Shown in pieces: positions 36,796 through 50,110 of a stretch of DNA of 64,000 nucleotides. How positions within the stretch are numbered: position 1 is the first letter of the stretch; every line of letters begins with the position of its first letter. This DNA comes from Cranoglanis bouderius. Lineage: Eukaryota > Chordata > Actinopteri > Siluriformes > Cranoglanididae. The position numbers and the translations under genes were made by a program. The notes beneath the pieces were generated by a model that was not told the DNA's origin, searched no databases, and saw nothing but the letters and a program-made list of their open reading frames with translations. The stretch covers positions 20,037,310 through 20,101,309 of the forward strand of contig CM042546.1 in assembly GCA_023630585.1 (NCBI GenBank), written 5' to 3'.

Positions 36796-37510
36796 TATAA
36801 AAATAAGAAGAGTGTGGAAAGTAAAAATACAAACGACCTGCTCTTTCTACTTGTATATACACGGGTCAGAGGGCTGCTCGTCAAAGTTTAGTGCAGCGTG
36901 AACATTCACTTTTTACAAGGTCCTTTATGAACATCTGCAAGTACAATACTCGAAAAGTAAATATGAATCGATGCTTACCCGAACTGTTTTGTCTAAATAG
37001 TCCCATATCTCTTGTTTTGTTCGTGTCCTACCCGCACAAACATGGCTGCCATCTCCCACTACTACAGGTACAAGACCCCTCCCACTGCTGTGTGAGTGAA
37101 GATGAAATCACCTGAGAGCACAACGACGTGTGTTTATAATAAATAAAAGCATATAAAAGAATATGTTGCATTATATCTAAATATATTTGCTACTGTTATA
37201 AATATTAGGGCATCTGATTGAACCAAGCCGAGTCATCGCCAGAAGTGGCCCAGACTCTAAAGCCAGATCCGGGTTAGTTATGGTGAACAAGAATCGGCCA
37301 CCAGTACTTTACCGCCGTAACAAAAACACACGTGTCAGAGCGAGCCGTGGGCCACACTCGGCCCCGGATAATACATGCTGATGCCGTGTCTGAGCCGCAG
37401 GCGCCACGGGGCTGCCGAGCTCGGGCCCATTACCACATGCTATCTGACGCTCGTCTAAGAAGAGTAAAAACAGAAAACGCCCACTAGTTCTCCATCAACA
37501 CATTCATTTT
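36796..37510. repeat. C module, right copy (inverted relative to 22850-23555)
   Basis: About 700 bp, almost identical to the complement of the left copy. It includes a GC-rich part around 37270-37430 and a 74-codon frame starting MQREHSLFTRSF, present in both copies with two residue differences. No homology recognised. Confidence 0.8.
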
Positions 37511-37923
37511 ACCCAGATGACCATGTATTCAATTCACCCCAGTTATCTGTATTACTGAATGTGATGATTGTATAATAAAGTGTTATTGGCTAAAATGAGT
37601 TAAGAATGAACGCAGCATATTCCTCATTAAATGTGCACCATGACAGGATATTCAGATTCGATTCCACAAAGAATAACTCACATGGTTTTAAATGTTTGGG
37701 ATTTCAGTTCAGTAAAAGTGAACAAGAGTTTTTCTCGACGTAATCAACAAATGTTTCAGCAGTTTCACAATACACCAGTTTGTCCATTTCATGAAACACT
37801 TTTACAAACAAACTAACAAAAACTTTGATCCGACCACGTTTTCATAAAAACAGCGGTTTTCTCTGGCCACAACACACATAGCATATGTGTAAAACTCATC
37901 TCATTATCATATAATGCGTCGTG

Positions 37924-37983
<60 letters not shown>

Positions 37984-38087
37984 GATACAGGCAAGGTCGG
38001 GGGTTATTTAATCAATGTTTAAACATCAGTTCTCACGACGCACACATAGCAGGGGTGTAAAACCCATTAACATATAATGCTTTCGTG

Positions 38088-38159
<72 letters not shown>

Positions 38160-38603
38160 GGGAAAGAACAAACTTCCAGGATACAGGGGGAAAAAGTCAT
38201 AAATTACAGCGTTTGCCAAACTGTCAGTTCAAGGGGGTGATAATTCACACCCATTCGCGACTGACACTAGAGTCATAATTTATGCACATTTCATGACAGT
38301 GACATGAGCTTTTTGTGATTTATGTACCTTACAGAAACGTTCGTGGGGAGGGTTTAAGGGATGGTCTTCCGTTTTTTGATAACACCCCTGTTTTCCCCCA
38401 CACTGACACAAAAGCCGACACCACTCATTTCAACACGTATTCTTGGTGAAATACACATCGTCCTTCTAAGGGTTTGGGACCTCGTGGACCAGACATCGTA
38501 TGGGTGTTACGGAGCCTCTTCTATGTTTTATCCACAGCTATTTATTTAATCAATAGCTTTTTCAACACGCACATAGCGGGGGTCTAAAAACCATTAACAC
38601 TTG

Positions 38604-39119
38604 AAGCATTCGTTGTGTTGAACTATTTCAGTTGCTTTTGTTTGATTTGTTCATTGCAAACAGCTGAAAGTCTGTAAATTTTGACAATAAACCTGATTTG
38701 CAGTGGGGGTTGAACAATTTTGATTTATTATTGAACAATTATTTGCTACCTTACTGTTTTTATATGTTTTTTATACTGTTTTTATATTTGTGTCATTTTA
38801 AGTGCAGTCAGAAGAAATAGACTAACTTCCACTTCAACAGACCAGGAAGTCGAACACTGGGTAAAAAGATGGCTGCAGCTAGCCGCAGATAGGGATGGAG
38901 GCCATCGGGCAAGAGAGAAGATTTAAACAACTGACCACTATATTTTATTCCCTTTTAGTGACTGAAATTGTGACATTTTAGCGTATTCTGTCTTTTAAGT
39001 ATTGTTGGACTAAACTGTTTTACAGGGTAAATGGAGCATTTTTATTGTATTTTCTATTGTCTACTGTAAGTGTTTGATGTATTGATACATGATTTTGCAT
39101 CTATAGTTTTAATAATATT

Positions 39120-39184
<65 letters not shown>

Positions 39185-39610
39185 TGTTTTAGGCACCCTA
39201 TTTTTTTTTAGTACAAACTGTTATAGATTTTTTTGTTTTTGACTTCACACCAAAAATTGACTTTGTTTTATTTACTACTGTTTACTGCACTTTACGGTAT
39301 GTTTTTAAAAAAAAAAAAAATGTAGAAACATTTTAATTTCATAATTTTGAAGGCATCTATGCGCTACAGCATTTCTTTGCATGTGCCTAAAACTTTTTAA
39401 AAGTCTTTAACGCAAAGAGCATTAAACAGTAGTAAATTAAACAAAGTTAATATTTGGTGTGACAAAAAAATTTAAATTAAAATAAAAATAGTGTCTCCGA
39501 TACAATGTGTGCAGTTTTATAAGGAAATGAGCCGGTAAGTTTTATTGAGCATCTTGCAGAACCAGACACAGTTCTTCTGGAGACTTTGACTTTCACACTC
39601 GCTTCTTATT
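38604..39610. repeat. F module, right copy (inverted)
   Basis: Inverted copy of 25320-26340 with an uninterrupted (TA)n tract (39122-39181). It carries the same truncated Tc1 end joined to the G module as the left outer copy. Confidence 0.8.
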
Positions 39611-40087
39611 TTTGCAGAAAAACCCAGCAGCTTTCATTGTGTTTTTCTGTCTGAAAAGTGTCTCTTATGTAATACGCTGCTTTCTTTAATGACATACAAA
39701 CATTTTTCTGCAACACTTTTTTCTAGAAAACTAATGTTTGTGAATCTAAAATGTTTTTTTGTACTGATTTTATAATGTAGAAGTCATAAAATAAAAAAAA
39801 TGTATAACAAAGTTTGTACTAAAAAAATACATTGTTAAATATTTAATGAGTTAATAGTTTTGCTCATAGAAAATGTATCAGTTCTGTGAGAATAGGTGAA
39901 TAATACTGTTGGAATTCTGTATTTATGTGATTTGATATTTTAATAAAGCAACATACTACATACTTTTTAAAAAAAAATTATTATTATAGGTTAATTAGAT
40001 TATTGCATATAGTATCTAAATGTGGGACAGATCTGGCCCAGATGTCAGTCACTATCTTGGACATGTGGCCCAGGCCATTTCTGAGAT

Positions 40088-40306
40088 TTAAAATGTCTCA
40101 ATCTCAGGTTGGTCAACAGACATTGATCTCACTATGTTTAATAAATCTAGCAATGTTGTAGACTCAGATCTGTTCATATCCTCTATCGTCTGAATTAAAT
40201 AATGCAGTATTTGGGTGTTGGTGCACTGCTCGCTGCTGTCGCCTTGTCTAAATATAACTACTCCACCCTGATCACACCCATCCGCATCCCGACAACCTTT
40301 TGCCAT
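40088..40306 (-). CDS. Small conserved ORF, right copy
   Basis: Inverted copy of the 72-codon ORF at 29578-29796. It differs by two residues (TQI for TQT, PEI for PET), with start and stop kept. It lies downstream of the right coiled-coil gene on the same strand. Function unknown and coding status unproven. Confidence 0.35.
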   Translation of the reverse strand: MAKGCRDADGCDQGGVVIFRQGDSSEQCTNTQILHYLIQTIEDMNRSESTTLLDLLNIVRSMSVDQPEIETF

Positions 40307-40553
40307 TTTTTAAAAAAAAGAAATTTATTTAAACAAACACGTATGGGATTTGCATAAAATAACTAATGAAATAACACAAATAATCAGTAAAAACATGAAC
40401 ACCAGTAATCAGTAAAACAAGACTATTACACACACACACACTAACACTAACAAACTAACACTAAATATACAAATTAACAGTAAATACACCATTTATAATG
40501 ATGGGGGAAATATATAAAAACACGCATAATATATAAGAATCTTTTTTCACAAC

Positions 40554-41762
40554 TCACTCGAGTTTGTTTTGAAGCAAGAGTACTATGTCCTTTAACAAAT
40601 CAGTCGTTAGTTTTTGGTCCTCGGCTGTTGCACGGGTCCGTCGTTCATACAAGGTGTACTCCGCTAAAATGTGTTGAAGATATATTCCGTGCTGTTGGTG
40701 TGTGTCGGTCAAATCCCGAGCATAACATTCCTGTTTCTTCTCAAAGGCATCCCAACGTTGGTTAACGTCAATAATATGTTCGTCAATACGTTCCTCAAGG
40801 GTTTTTAAACGATGCTCAATGGGCTTGAGACAGTCCCGTATCGCGTCGGTTAAACGTTGATGAACGTTTTGTGGTTCCCGTCTGTACGCCTCCTGATTTG
40901 AAGGTAGAACCGCCGTGTCGACCGCCGTGGATTGTGTTTCTCCTTCAACCTGACGTACTGGACTAAAATCGCACGCGTCCACCGATTCTAACAGCTCGTC
41001 ACCCCAGCGCAAATCTTCGTTATTCACATTCAGCTCTGTGGGAAAAGAACATAGGGATGGTGTATGAATTAGGAAAAGATAAAACAATATTTTGAACAAC
41101 CGTGCGCATAGGCTACATACCATGTGATGCGGCGCTCGAACGTCTCACCCGTTTCCGTTCTGGCTCTGTCGATGGGTGTTCAGAATTAACTTCATAACCA
41201 TCAACCGGTGCGTGAACCTGAGCGACCGTCATCTCTTTACGTTCAGTTCTGCGGGGATTTTTAGCACCACGTCCCCCGTTAGACAGCGCTGTTTGATGAT
41301 CGTCTCCAGACGTACCAATCTTGTTTACCAGGGTTGATAAGTCTTTGGGAGAAAACAATTATATAACATGAGTACGTTTTTAAACATTTTTCAGCATTCG
41401 TGTGAATATTACAGCATTACAAAACTACATACTGAGTGGGGGGTTATTCACGCTCTCTCCCGGAGACACGGGCTCTGAGATCAGACTATCACACTCCTTC
41501 GATCCTGTGGATGGGCAAATAAGAAACACGTTTAATTCTACATACCAGCAACACAATATAAACCTGGTGTGAAAATGTGTATAAGTTTCGCCTCCCGAAC
41601 CGAGCATCAATAAAACATGTTTCGTTCAAATTAGCTGGATGTTAGAGAACCTCTTTTAAGCTTTTTTCTTTGCATCAGAACAGCGTCTCATAAATAATTC
41701 TTAACAACAACAATAATAAATACAAGATAATAAATATACTAACTGTTAAGATAGACGGCCAT
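40554..41762 (-). CDS. Unrecognised 4-exon gene, coiled-coil protein, right copy
   Basis: Exact inverted structural copy of the gene at 28125-29333: exons 41762-41744, 41504-41433, 41342-41121 and 41035-40554, 264 residues. All splice signals and phase-1 junctions are kept. I see two amino-acid differences (Ala to Thr in exon 3, Ser to Thr in exon 4) and one silent change near the end. Both copies are open and diverge outwards into the same (TG)n-rich upstream module, so each could carry its own promoter. If both are transcribed, neither would be antisense to itself but an unspliced read-through would form a long hairpin. Confidence 0.7.
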
Positions 41763-41955
41763 CTTCTCTGGAAACACTCTTACAAACCAAATTAGCGAAA
41801 CTTTTCGGAAAAGCAACTTGAGAGCGATGTTTCTCTGCGCACACACGAGTGCATCGATCCGTCGGCGTGTCTGACCCCACGCTTTTAAAACCAGCGGCTC
41901 TCAGCACGCACACACATAGTGGTGGGAAAAACTCATTAACATATAATGCTTCGTG

Positions 41956-41956
<1 letters not shown>

Positions 41957-41991
<35 letters not shown>

Positions 41992-42060
41992 GCACAGACA
42001 CACACACACACACACACACACACGCACGCACGGACACACACACACACACACGCACGCACA

Positions 42061-42098
<38 letters not shown>

Positions 42099-42120
42099 GA
42101 CACACACACACACACACACA
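41957..42120. repeat. Compound (CA)n array, right copy
   Basis: Inverted, shorter equivalent of 27559-27930, with CGCACGCACAGACA-type interruptions. Confidence 0.93.
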
Positions 42121-42197
42121 GGATACAGGAAAGGTCAGGATTATTTAATCAGAGTTTAAACAAAAGTTTTTCAGAACACACACACGTAGATGGCTAA

Positions 42198-42230
<33 letters not shown>

Positions 42231-42656
42231 ATCTTTTTTGTGTGTTTTGTGTTCTCATATTTTGGTCATGTTGTTATCTGTATTACTGAATGTGATGAAT
42301 GTATAATAAAGTATTATTGGCTAAAATGAGTTAAGAAGGAACGCAGCATATTCCTCATTAAATGTGCACCATGACAGGATATTCAGATTCGATTCCACAA
42401 AGAATAACTCACATGGTTTTAAATGTTTGGGATTTCAGTTCAGTAAAAGTGAACAAGAGTTTTTCTCAACAACATAATCAACAAATGTTTCAGCAGTTTC
42501 ACAAACACCAGTTTGTCCATTTCATGAAACACTTTTACAAACAAATTAACAAAAACTTTGATCCGACCACGTTTTCATAAAAACAGCGGTTTTCTCTGGC
42601 CACAACACACATAGCAGGAGTGTAAAACTCATCTCATTATCATATAATGCGTCGTG

Positions 42657-42657
<1 letters not shown>

Positions 42658-42729
<72 letters not shown>

Positions 42730-42836
42730 GGATACAGGCAAGGTCAGGGATTATTTAATCAATGTTTAAACACCAGTTCTCACGACGCGCACTCATAGCA
42801 GGGGTGTAAAACCCATTAACATATAATGCTTTCGTG

Positions 42837-42894
<58 letters not shown>

Positions 42895-43331
42895 GGGAAA
42901 GAACAAACTTCCAGGATACAGGGGGAAAAAGTCATAAATTACAGCGTTTGCCAAACTGTCAGTTCAAGGGGGTGATAATTCACACCCATTCGCGACTGAC
43001 ACTAGAGTCATAATTTATGCACATTTCATGACAGTGACATGAGCTTTTTGTGATTTATGTACCTTACAGAAACGTTCGTGGGGAGGGTTTAAGGGATGGT
43101 CTTCCGTTTTTTGATAACACCCCTGTTTTCCCCCACACTGACACAAAAGCCGACACCACTCATTTCAACACGTATTCTTGGTGAAATACACATCGTCCTT
43201 CTAAGGGTTTGGGACCTCGTGGACCAGACATCGTATGGGTGTTACGGAGCCTCTTCTATGTTTTATCCACAGCTATTTATTTAATCAATAGCTTTTTCAA
43301 CACGCACATAGCGGGGGTGTAAAAACCATTA
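42658..43331. repeat. H and G modules, right outer copies
   Basis: Two (CA)n tracts (about 42658-42725 and 42838-42892), each adjoining the module box, then the G module with its 62-codon ORF (43096-43284). Confidence 0.8.
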
Positions 43332-43589
43332 ACACACACACACACACACACACACACACGTATGTATGCGCGCACGCGCGCACACACACGCACGCACACG
43401 CACGCACGCACGCACATACGCACGCATGCGCATACATACACACAGACAGAAGACTGGGGTCATAACTTACAAGTTGGGCTGAACTGTCAATCAGGATGAC
43501 ATGAGGGGTCATAAATCATATGACAGGGGGGTCATAAATCATTTTTTGACATAAAGTGTATGATATAACTACTTGCATGATATAACTAC

Positions 43590-44960
<1,371 letters not shown>

Positions 44961-45006
44961 GTGTGTAAGGGCAGTGTTTTGCAGTCAGCTGTGTTTTCTG
45001 TGGTAC

Positions 45007-48000
45007 ATGTTGATGTTTTTGACCGTCCTGTGTGTGGCGCTGCAGTTATTGAGTGCGCTTCATCTGTCTTGGTGAGTTCTAATAATATAATACACTAAAC
45101 ATCTATGCATTTAATAACTAATATAATACTTATAAGATTATTTTAGTCGTTTATCATCTTAGAGTCACTTTTGATTGTTCGTATGTAATGCTTGTGAAAT
45201 ATGACAAAAAACACAGAAGACACACTGAAGGCACTGATCTCGGTTTGGGAATGAGCTGATACTTCTTTCACACACTAATCCTTGCATAAGTATTCATCCC
45301 CCTGCACATCTCAGCATCCCCTCTTTACTCAGGGACTGACTTTTTGGTGGACAGCCTCCTCTTGGGATATTTGGTACTTTTCCAGAACTTTGCTTCCGGA
45401 CTTGTTCTGATAGCTCCGTGGTGTTCATGTAGAGGTGTGATTCTCCCTTGTTCAGACGACGATACACATCTCGATACGTAGTTTGTGCTACAATATGAAA
45501 ACAATACAATCAATTCAGCACCGATACAATTAGTTTCAGCACCAATATGATTTGATTCAGCACCGATATGATTCGATTTGGCTCAATACAATTCGATTTG
45601 GCTCAATACGATTCAATTCAACACCGATACGATTCGATTCAGCACCAATACGATTCGATTCAGCACCAATATGATTTGATTCAAATCTGATCCAATATGA
45701 TTCAGTTCAGTTAATTCATTTAACATGCATTGATTTGTCCTAGGTTGACTCAAGAATTTCAAACATTTCTTCAATGCCTTTATTATGTCTGGGGATTATC
45801 TGAGAATTAGTACTGCATTCTGAAAGAAACTGTTAATGCTAGTGTTATCTGTTGCATTAGCTGCAGACTTCATTAATCTCGTGAACCTCATGTGGTGCTT
45901 GACTCCATTGTGACTTCTCATGGCAATTGGTTGCACCAGAATTAAATTAGGGGGTGAATACTTCTGCAATCACAACTTTTATGTTTTTTTTATTTGTAAA
46001 TAAAACAAATTTTATTTATTTGATTCCCCCCAGTTCAGTATTATGGGATATTTTGTATAGATTCATGACATATAATCTCAAGTAAGTCAATTTCAGTTCC
46101 AGGTTATAACACTACAAATTGTGGAAAAGGTCAAGGGGGGTCAATACTTATGCAAGTCACTGTATCTATTGGGTTCTTAGTTATAGTTGGATCTGTAAAT
46201 TGGTAGATTTGATCAAATTTGGCTGGACTTTGAAAAAAAAACCTCTTCGCATTTATCTTTCCTTCTTAAAGAATCTTTCTTTCCCTCAGGAACAACAAGA
46301 CCAGGCCATCTGACCACAAGCTGATCAGTGAACAGCGAGATGCTCAGTCTATCATGGAGAACTTTAATTAAAATCTGAAATTCAAATCAAAATTCAAAGT
46401 GGCCTTCCACCGTTTCCAGTGGAGCGATGGAAAAGACGAGGGCCTGAATCAGGTTTCAGAACCTGCAAGCAAAAATCTGGACACAATTCCAGCTCAACGT
46501 CTGGCCAGCACTTCCAGGAGGATCTTACCACCAAATCAGCTATCACATGACCGCAAAGGCGACTCGGTGGTTGACCAGGAAGTCCCAAAATAACCACAAG
46601 CCCAAATTTTGTCACAGGACCAACTTTCAAAAAGATTTCCAGAACCTCGATCATCTGGTCCAACACATGACGCCAAACAAACATCTGGCTTTTTGACCAG
46701 TGACAGAAACGGCACGTGTCAACCCAAGAACCATGTTGTCTTCCTGAAAACGCACAAGACAGCCAGCAGCACCATGCTCAACATCCTGTATCGCTATGGC
46801 GACACCCACAACTTGACCTTTGCGTTGCTGGTGTACATGCACAGCCAGCTCTACTACCCTCACTTCTTCATGTCACACTTCATCGAGGGCATGGAGTCTC
46901 GCCGAGTTAACGAGTTCCACATCATGTGCAACCACATGCGCTTCCAAGGGCCTGAGGTCAGAATGTGTGAACGCTTGAACGTGAAAATGGGCTAATGAAT
47001 TTTTTTTTTTTACAAACAAGGCAGTATTTTAAAATTGTTTGGTCTTTTCACTTGATTCAACCCATGAGCTAATTAACAAGCCTGAACTGGGTTGAACTGG
47101 GATTATGTTCCCTTTTCAGTGCTTCTGAAAAACAAAAAAAAACAAAACATACACCAGAAGTCATTCGTGTTGAGGGGCTACGTGTGCGACTAAACAGAAT
47201 ACAAGTGGCAAGCTAGCTAGCTAATGTTAGCCAGAGACATTTTGAGTAGATCCAGCTAACTGCTTAAAATATAAACGGGGCAATACGTAACACTCAACAT
47301 GGCAGCTGTATAACACAAGTCCCGCCCTTCAGTAAAAAGAGCCAATCGCAAGACCTATCAGATTCTGGTCTAGTTCTGTTCTATTGGTCTTTCCTTATTC
47401 AAGTAGAAAGGAGGCTGACTGGAAATTACTCCCCGGGAGAATCACCAAGATGGCTGCCAAGCAGAAGGCCTTTGTGTTAGCTAGTTAGCATTACAGCCAA
47501 TTTAGCAGTATGTAATGTATTGGGTTCTCCACAACTAGCTAGCTTACACATCATACTATATCTATTGAAAAATACAGGAAGTTACATTATCAACATTTTT
47601 CCTTGTTTATTTTTCCTATCTGCGCTACAATTTTGTGTCTAAAAATATATCACTATGTTAATCTGCGACCAGTGAACAAAATATAAATGTAACTGCCTCT
47701 AGAGGGCAAGTTTGGAGATTGTGTGCAGACAACGTTACATGGGGGGGAAAAAACCTGTGCAGGTCAGGGTTACTGGATTATAAATTTAGTGTTACACATA
47801 AAAGTTAACATTCCATTTGCTGTTCGTAACACTAATGCCTGGGCCACACTACAACATTTACACAACCCCAATCCCAAACCCTCACTCCTTATAATCACAG
47901 ATTTAGGATTTTAGGTCCATCGACCTTCAGTCATCAAACCTCCTTACACGTCTTGACTTGTAAGACTTTTCGAGAGTAAAAATAATCACACACTTTCAGG

Positions 48001-49291
48001 TAATTTTCAGATAATGAGTCCCAACCAATGATCCTGATTCTCGGTACCTGGAACTTCTCATCAACAAAACAGACTTCAGATTTAAACAACAAACAAAATG
48101 GTGGATGACAGTTCAGCTAAATCTGCCCCAAAATCCACCCCATTATGCTCTAGTTGGGGTCCAGGCATAACCACGATCTTTATATTTCATCATTTACCAA
48201 AATGTGATTTTTTTTTCCATCAGAAATCCATAATGTTTTTGGACTGATATTAGTGATGAATAGTGTGTAATATATTAAATGTATAAATATCTGTCTCTCA
48301 GGTGAGAAAGGTCATGCCCTTGGACACATTTTATTTCTCCATCCTGCGCAATCCGGTGTCCATGATGGAGTCCATCTTCACGTACTACAAAGCAATCCCA
48401 GCATTCCACAATTTCAAGACCCTCAAGGACTTTCTGCTCGACGAAGGCCGTTCTTACAATGCTGCTGTGCCTGATAACCATTACGCTCGTAACATCCTGA
48501 CGTTCGATTTCGGCTTCAACAACTCGCCACTGTCCAGCGAAGCGGAACTGGATGAACGAGCCGTGGCTCTGATTTCCGCCGTAGAGAGTGAATTCCACCT
48601 CATCCTGATCTCGGAGTACTTCGACGAGTCCATGGTGTTGCTCAGACACGCCCTCTGCTGGACCCTGGACGACGTCGTGTCATTCCGCTTGAACAGCCGA
48701 AGCGAGAAAGCGCGCAAATCGCTGAGTGCGGAAATGACCGAGCAGGTGAAGAAGTGGAGCTCGTTGGATTGGCGACTCTACCAGCACTTTAACGCTAGCT
48801 TCTGGAAGCGGATAGATTCATCGCTAGGGCGTGCTAAGCTCCAAGAAGAAGTGGAGCTTCTCAGAGTGAGAAGGGCAGCACTGGAGAAAACCTGCCTTTT
48901 AGGGGGCGGGGCTGTGGATCCAGATCAGGTACGTGATTTGTCAATGAAGCCATTCCAGTACGGCCAAGCGGTTATCCAGGGATATAACATCCGCCCGGGA
49001 TTGGACAACGACACTCACCATCTTTGTCAGAGGCTCATCATGCCTGAACTGCAGTACACCAAGGCTTTGTACGTTAAACAGTTCCCTGATATCGCTGCGA
49101 AAATGGCGGCAAGAAAAAAGCATCCAGCCCCTGCCAAACACGTCATAAATGCTAAGAGAAACGGCACCAGTGAACCTGTCACTGAGAAGCGCAACTCAAT
49201 CGTACTAAGCAGGACAGATTCTGTTAGAAACAACAGCAACTCACAACCTGGTGCACTTGATAAGGTGCAAAAAGCTAATATAGCTAATTAG
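45007..49291 (+). CDS. gal3st2: Galactose-3-O-sulfotransferase, GAL3ST2-like, possibly disrupted
   Basis: Exon 1 (about 44961-45071) encodes a hydrophobic type II anchor (MLMFLTVLCVALQLLSALHL), with the start placed at 45007. Exon 2 (46290-46956) contains the 5'-PAPS site FLKTHKTASSTMLNILYR and NIMCNH-like motif. Exon 3 (48302-49291) contains the 3'-phosphate site DTFYFSILRNPV, the conserved DDVVSFRLNSRS and the C-terminal GYNIRPGLDN/MPELQY blocks typical of Gal3ST enzymes. These Golgi enzymes transfer sulfate from PAPS to the 3-OH of galactose on glycans. Oddly, the frame linking anchor and catalytic domain has TAA at 46369-46371 and 46591-46593. Either an unrecognised intron removes them (an acceptor ending GACCAG at about 46702 is possible) or the gene is losing function. 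The catalytic part itself is intact. GAL3ST2 rather than GAL3ST3/4 is judged from the C-terminus. Confidence 0.78.
45281..46163. mobile_element. Non-autonomous Tc1-like element in gal3st2 intron 1
   Basis: CTTGCATAAGTATTCATCCC at 45283 and its near-complement at about 46140-46157 form terminal inverted repeats. The 880-bp interior has no transposase and contains the minisatellite at 45510-45710. Confidence 0.7.
45510..45710. repeat. About 21-bp minisatellite inside the Tc1-like element
   Basis: About nine imperfect copies of GATTCAGCACCAATACGATTC. Confidence 0.85.
46957..48301. other. gal3st2 intron 2
   Basis: 1.3-kb intron with donor GTCAGA and acceptor CTCTCAG. No exon or named repeat recognised within it; AT-rich with a short poly(G) tract at 47741. 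Confidence 0.6.
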
Positions 49292-50110
49292 TTAGTTAGT
49301 CTCATAGTTTAAGTGCTAAAGCTAAAGAAATGACATTTGGAAACTAAATGTGCCTTACTGAGTACATCTGAGGTACGTGGGAATTTTTTTCTTTCCACTT
49401 TTAACAAAGAAAACATTTTAACAAGTAAAATTGTTTTTACAAAAAATGCTACGTAATTCTCCTAGACAGTGAATGGGGCTGGTGGACAACTTAAATTTTA
49501 TGATAAATTTAGCATTTTATCACTGAAGAGTTACCAGTTTAGCAAAATGTTTCACAAAATTACAAAATTTTCAAAAATTTCTTTAGTTGACAAAACTGCT
49601 GAAGCTTAATTTTCTTAGAGAATGAGCTCCTAGACAAAATTTATCACAAAATTTAAGTCGTCCACCAGTCTCATTCTCTGTCTAGGAAAATTAAGCAAAA
49701 TTTTTCATTTTATCACTGAAGTTCAAGGTTAACAAGTTAGCAAAATTTACAAAGTTGGAAAAATTTAAACTTAGAATTTTCGTTTGTTTGTTTGTTTTGG
49801 GCAAAACTTCTTAAATGCTGTATGTAAAATATAAAAACAGATAAAAAAATATAAATGATGGTAATTGTCAGAGCAGACTGGGTCTGTATTCTGTATTTAA
49901 ATTTGTCGCTTTAATTAATACGTATTTATGTACGTCTTTCTGAGTCAGGTAAAAAAAATTGTAGTATTTGTTACTGTAGTATCATTTCACTGTTTTGATT
50001 TCTTCTTCACTGTATATTTTTGTTTTAAAGTAAATTTGTCTTTTCAGGTTTTGGTTTTCGAAACATTGTCATTATACTTATACACGGGTGTATGGTGTAA
50101 TAAATAAATA
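49292..50110 (+). other. gal3st2 3' UTR with fold-back
   Basis: AATAAA at 50099-50104 is the likely polyadenylation signal. Inside the UTR, 49461-49510 (CCTAGACAGTGAATGGGG...) is about 85-90% complementary to 49638-49686, which would form a hairpin with a loop of about 127 nt. Confidence 0.65.

Noticed and set aside
46399..46593. 64-codon ORF as a separate small gene
   Set aside because: Begins at GTG and is simply the in-frame stretch between two stops inside the gal3st2 exon-2 region.
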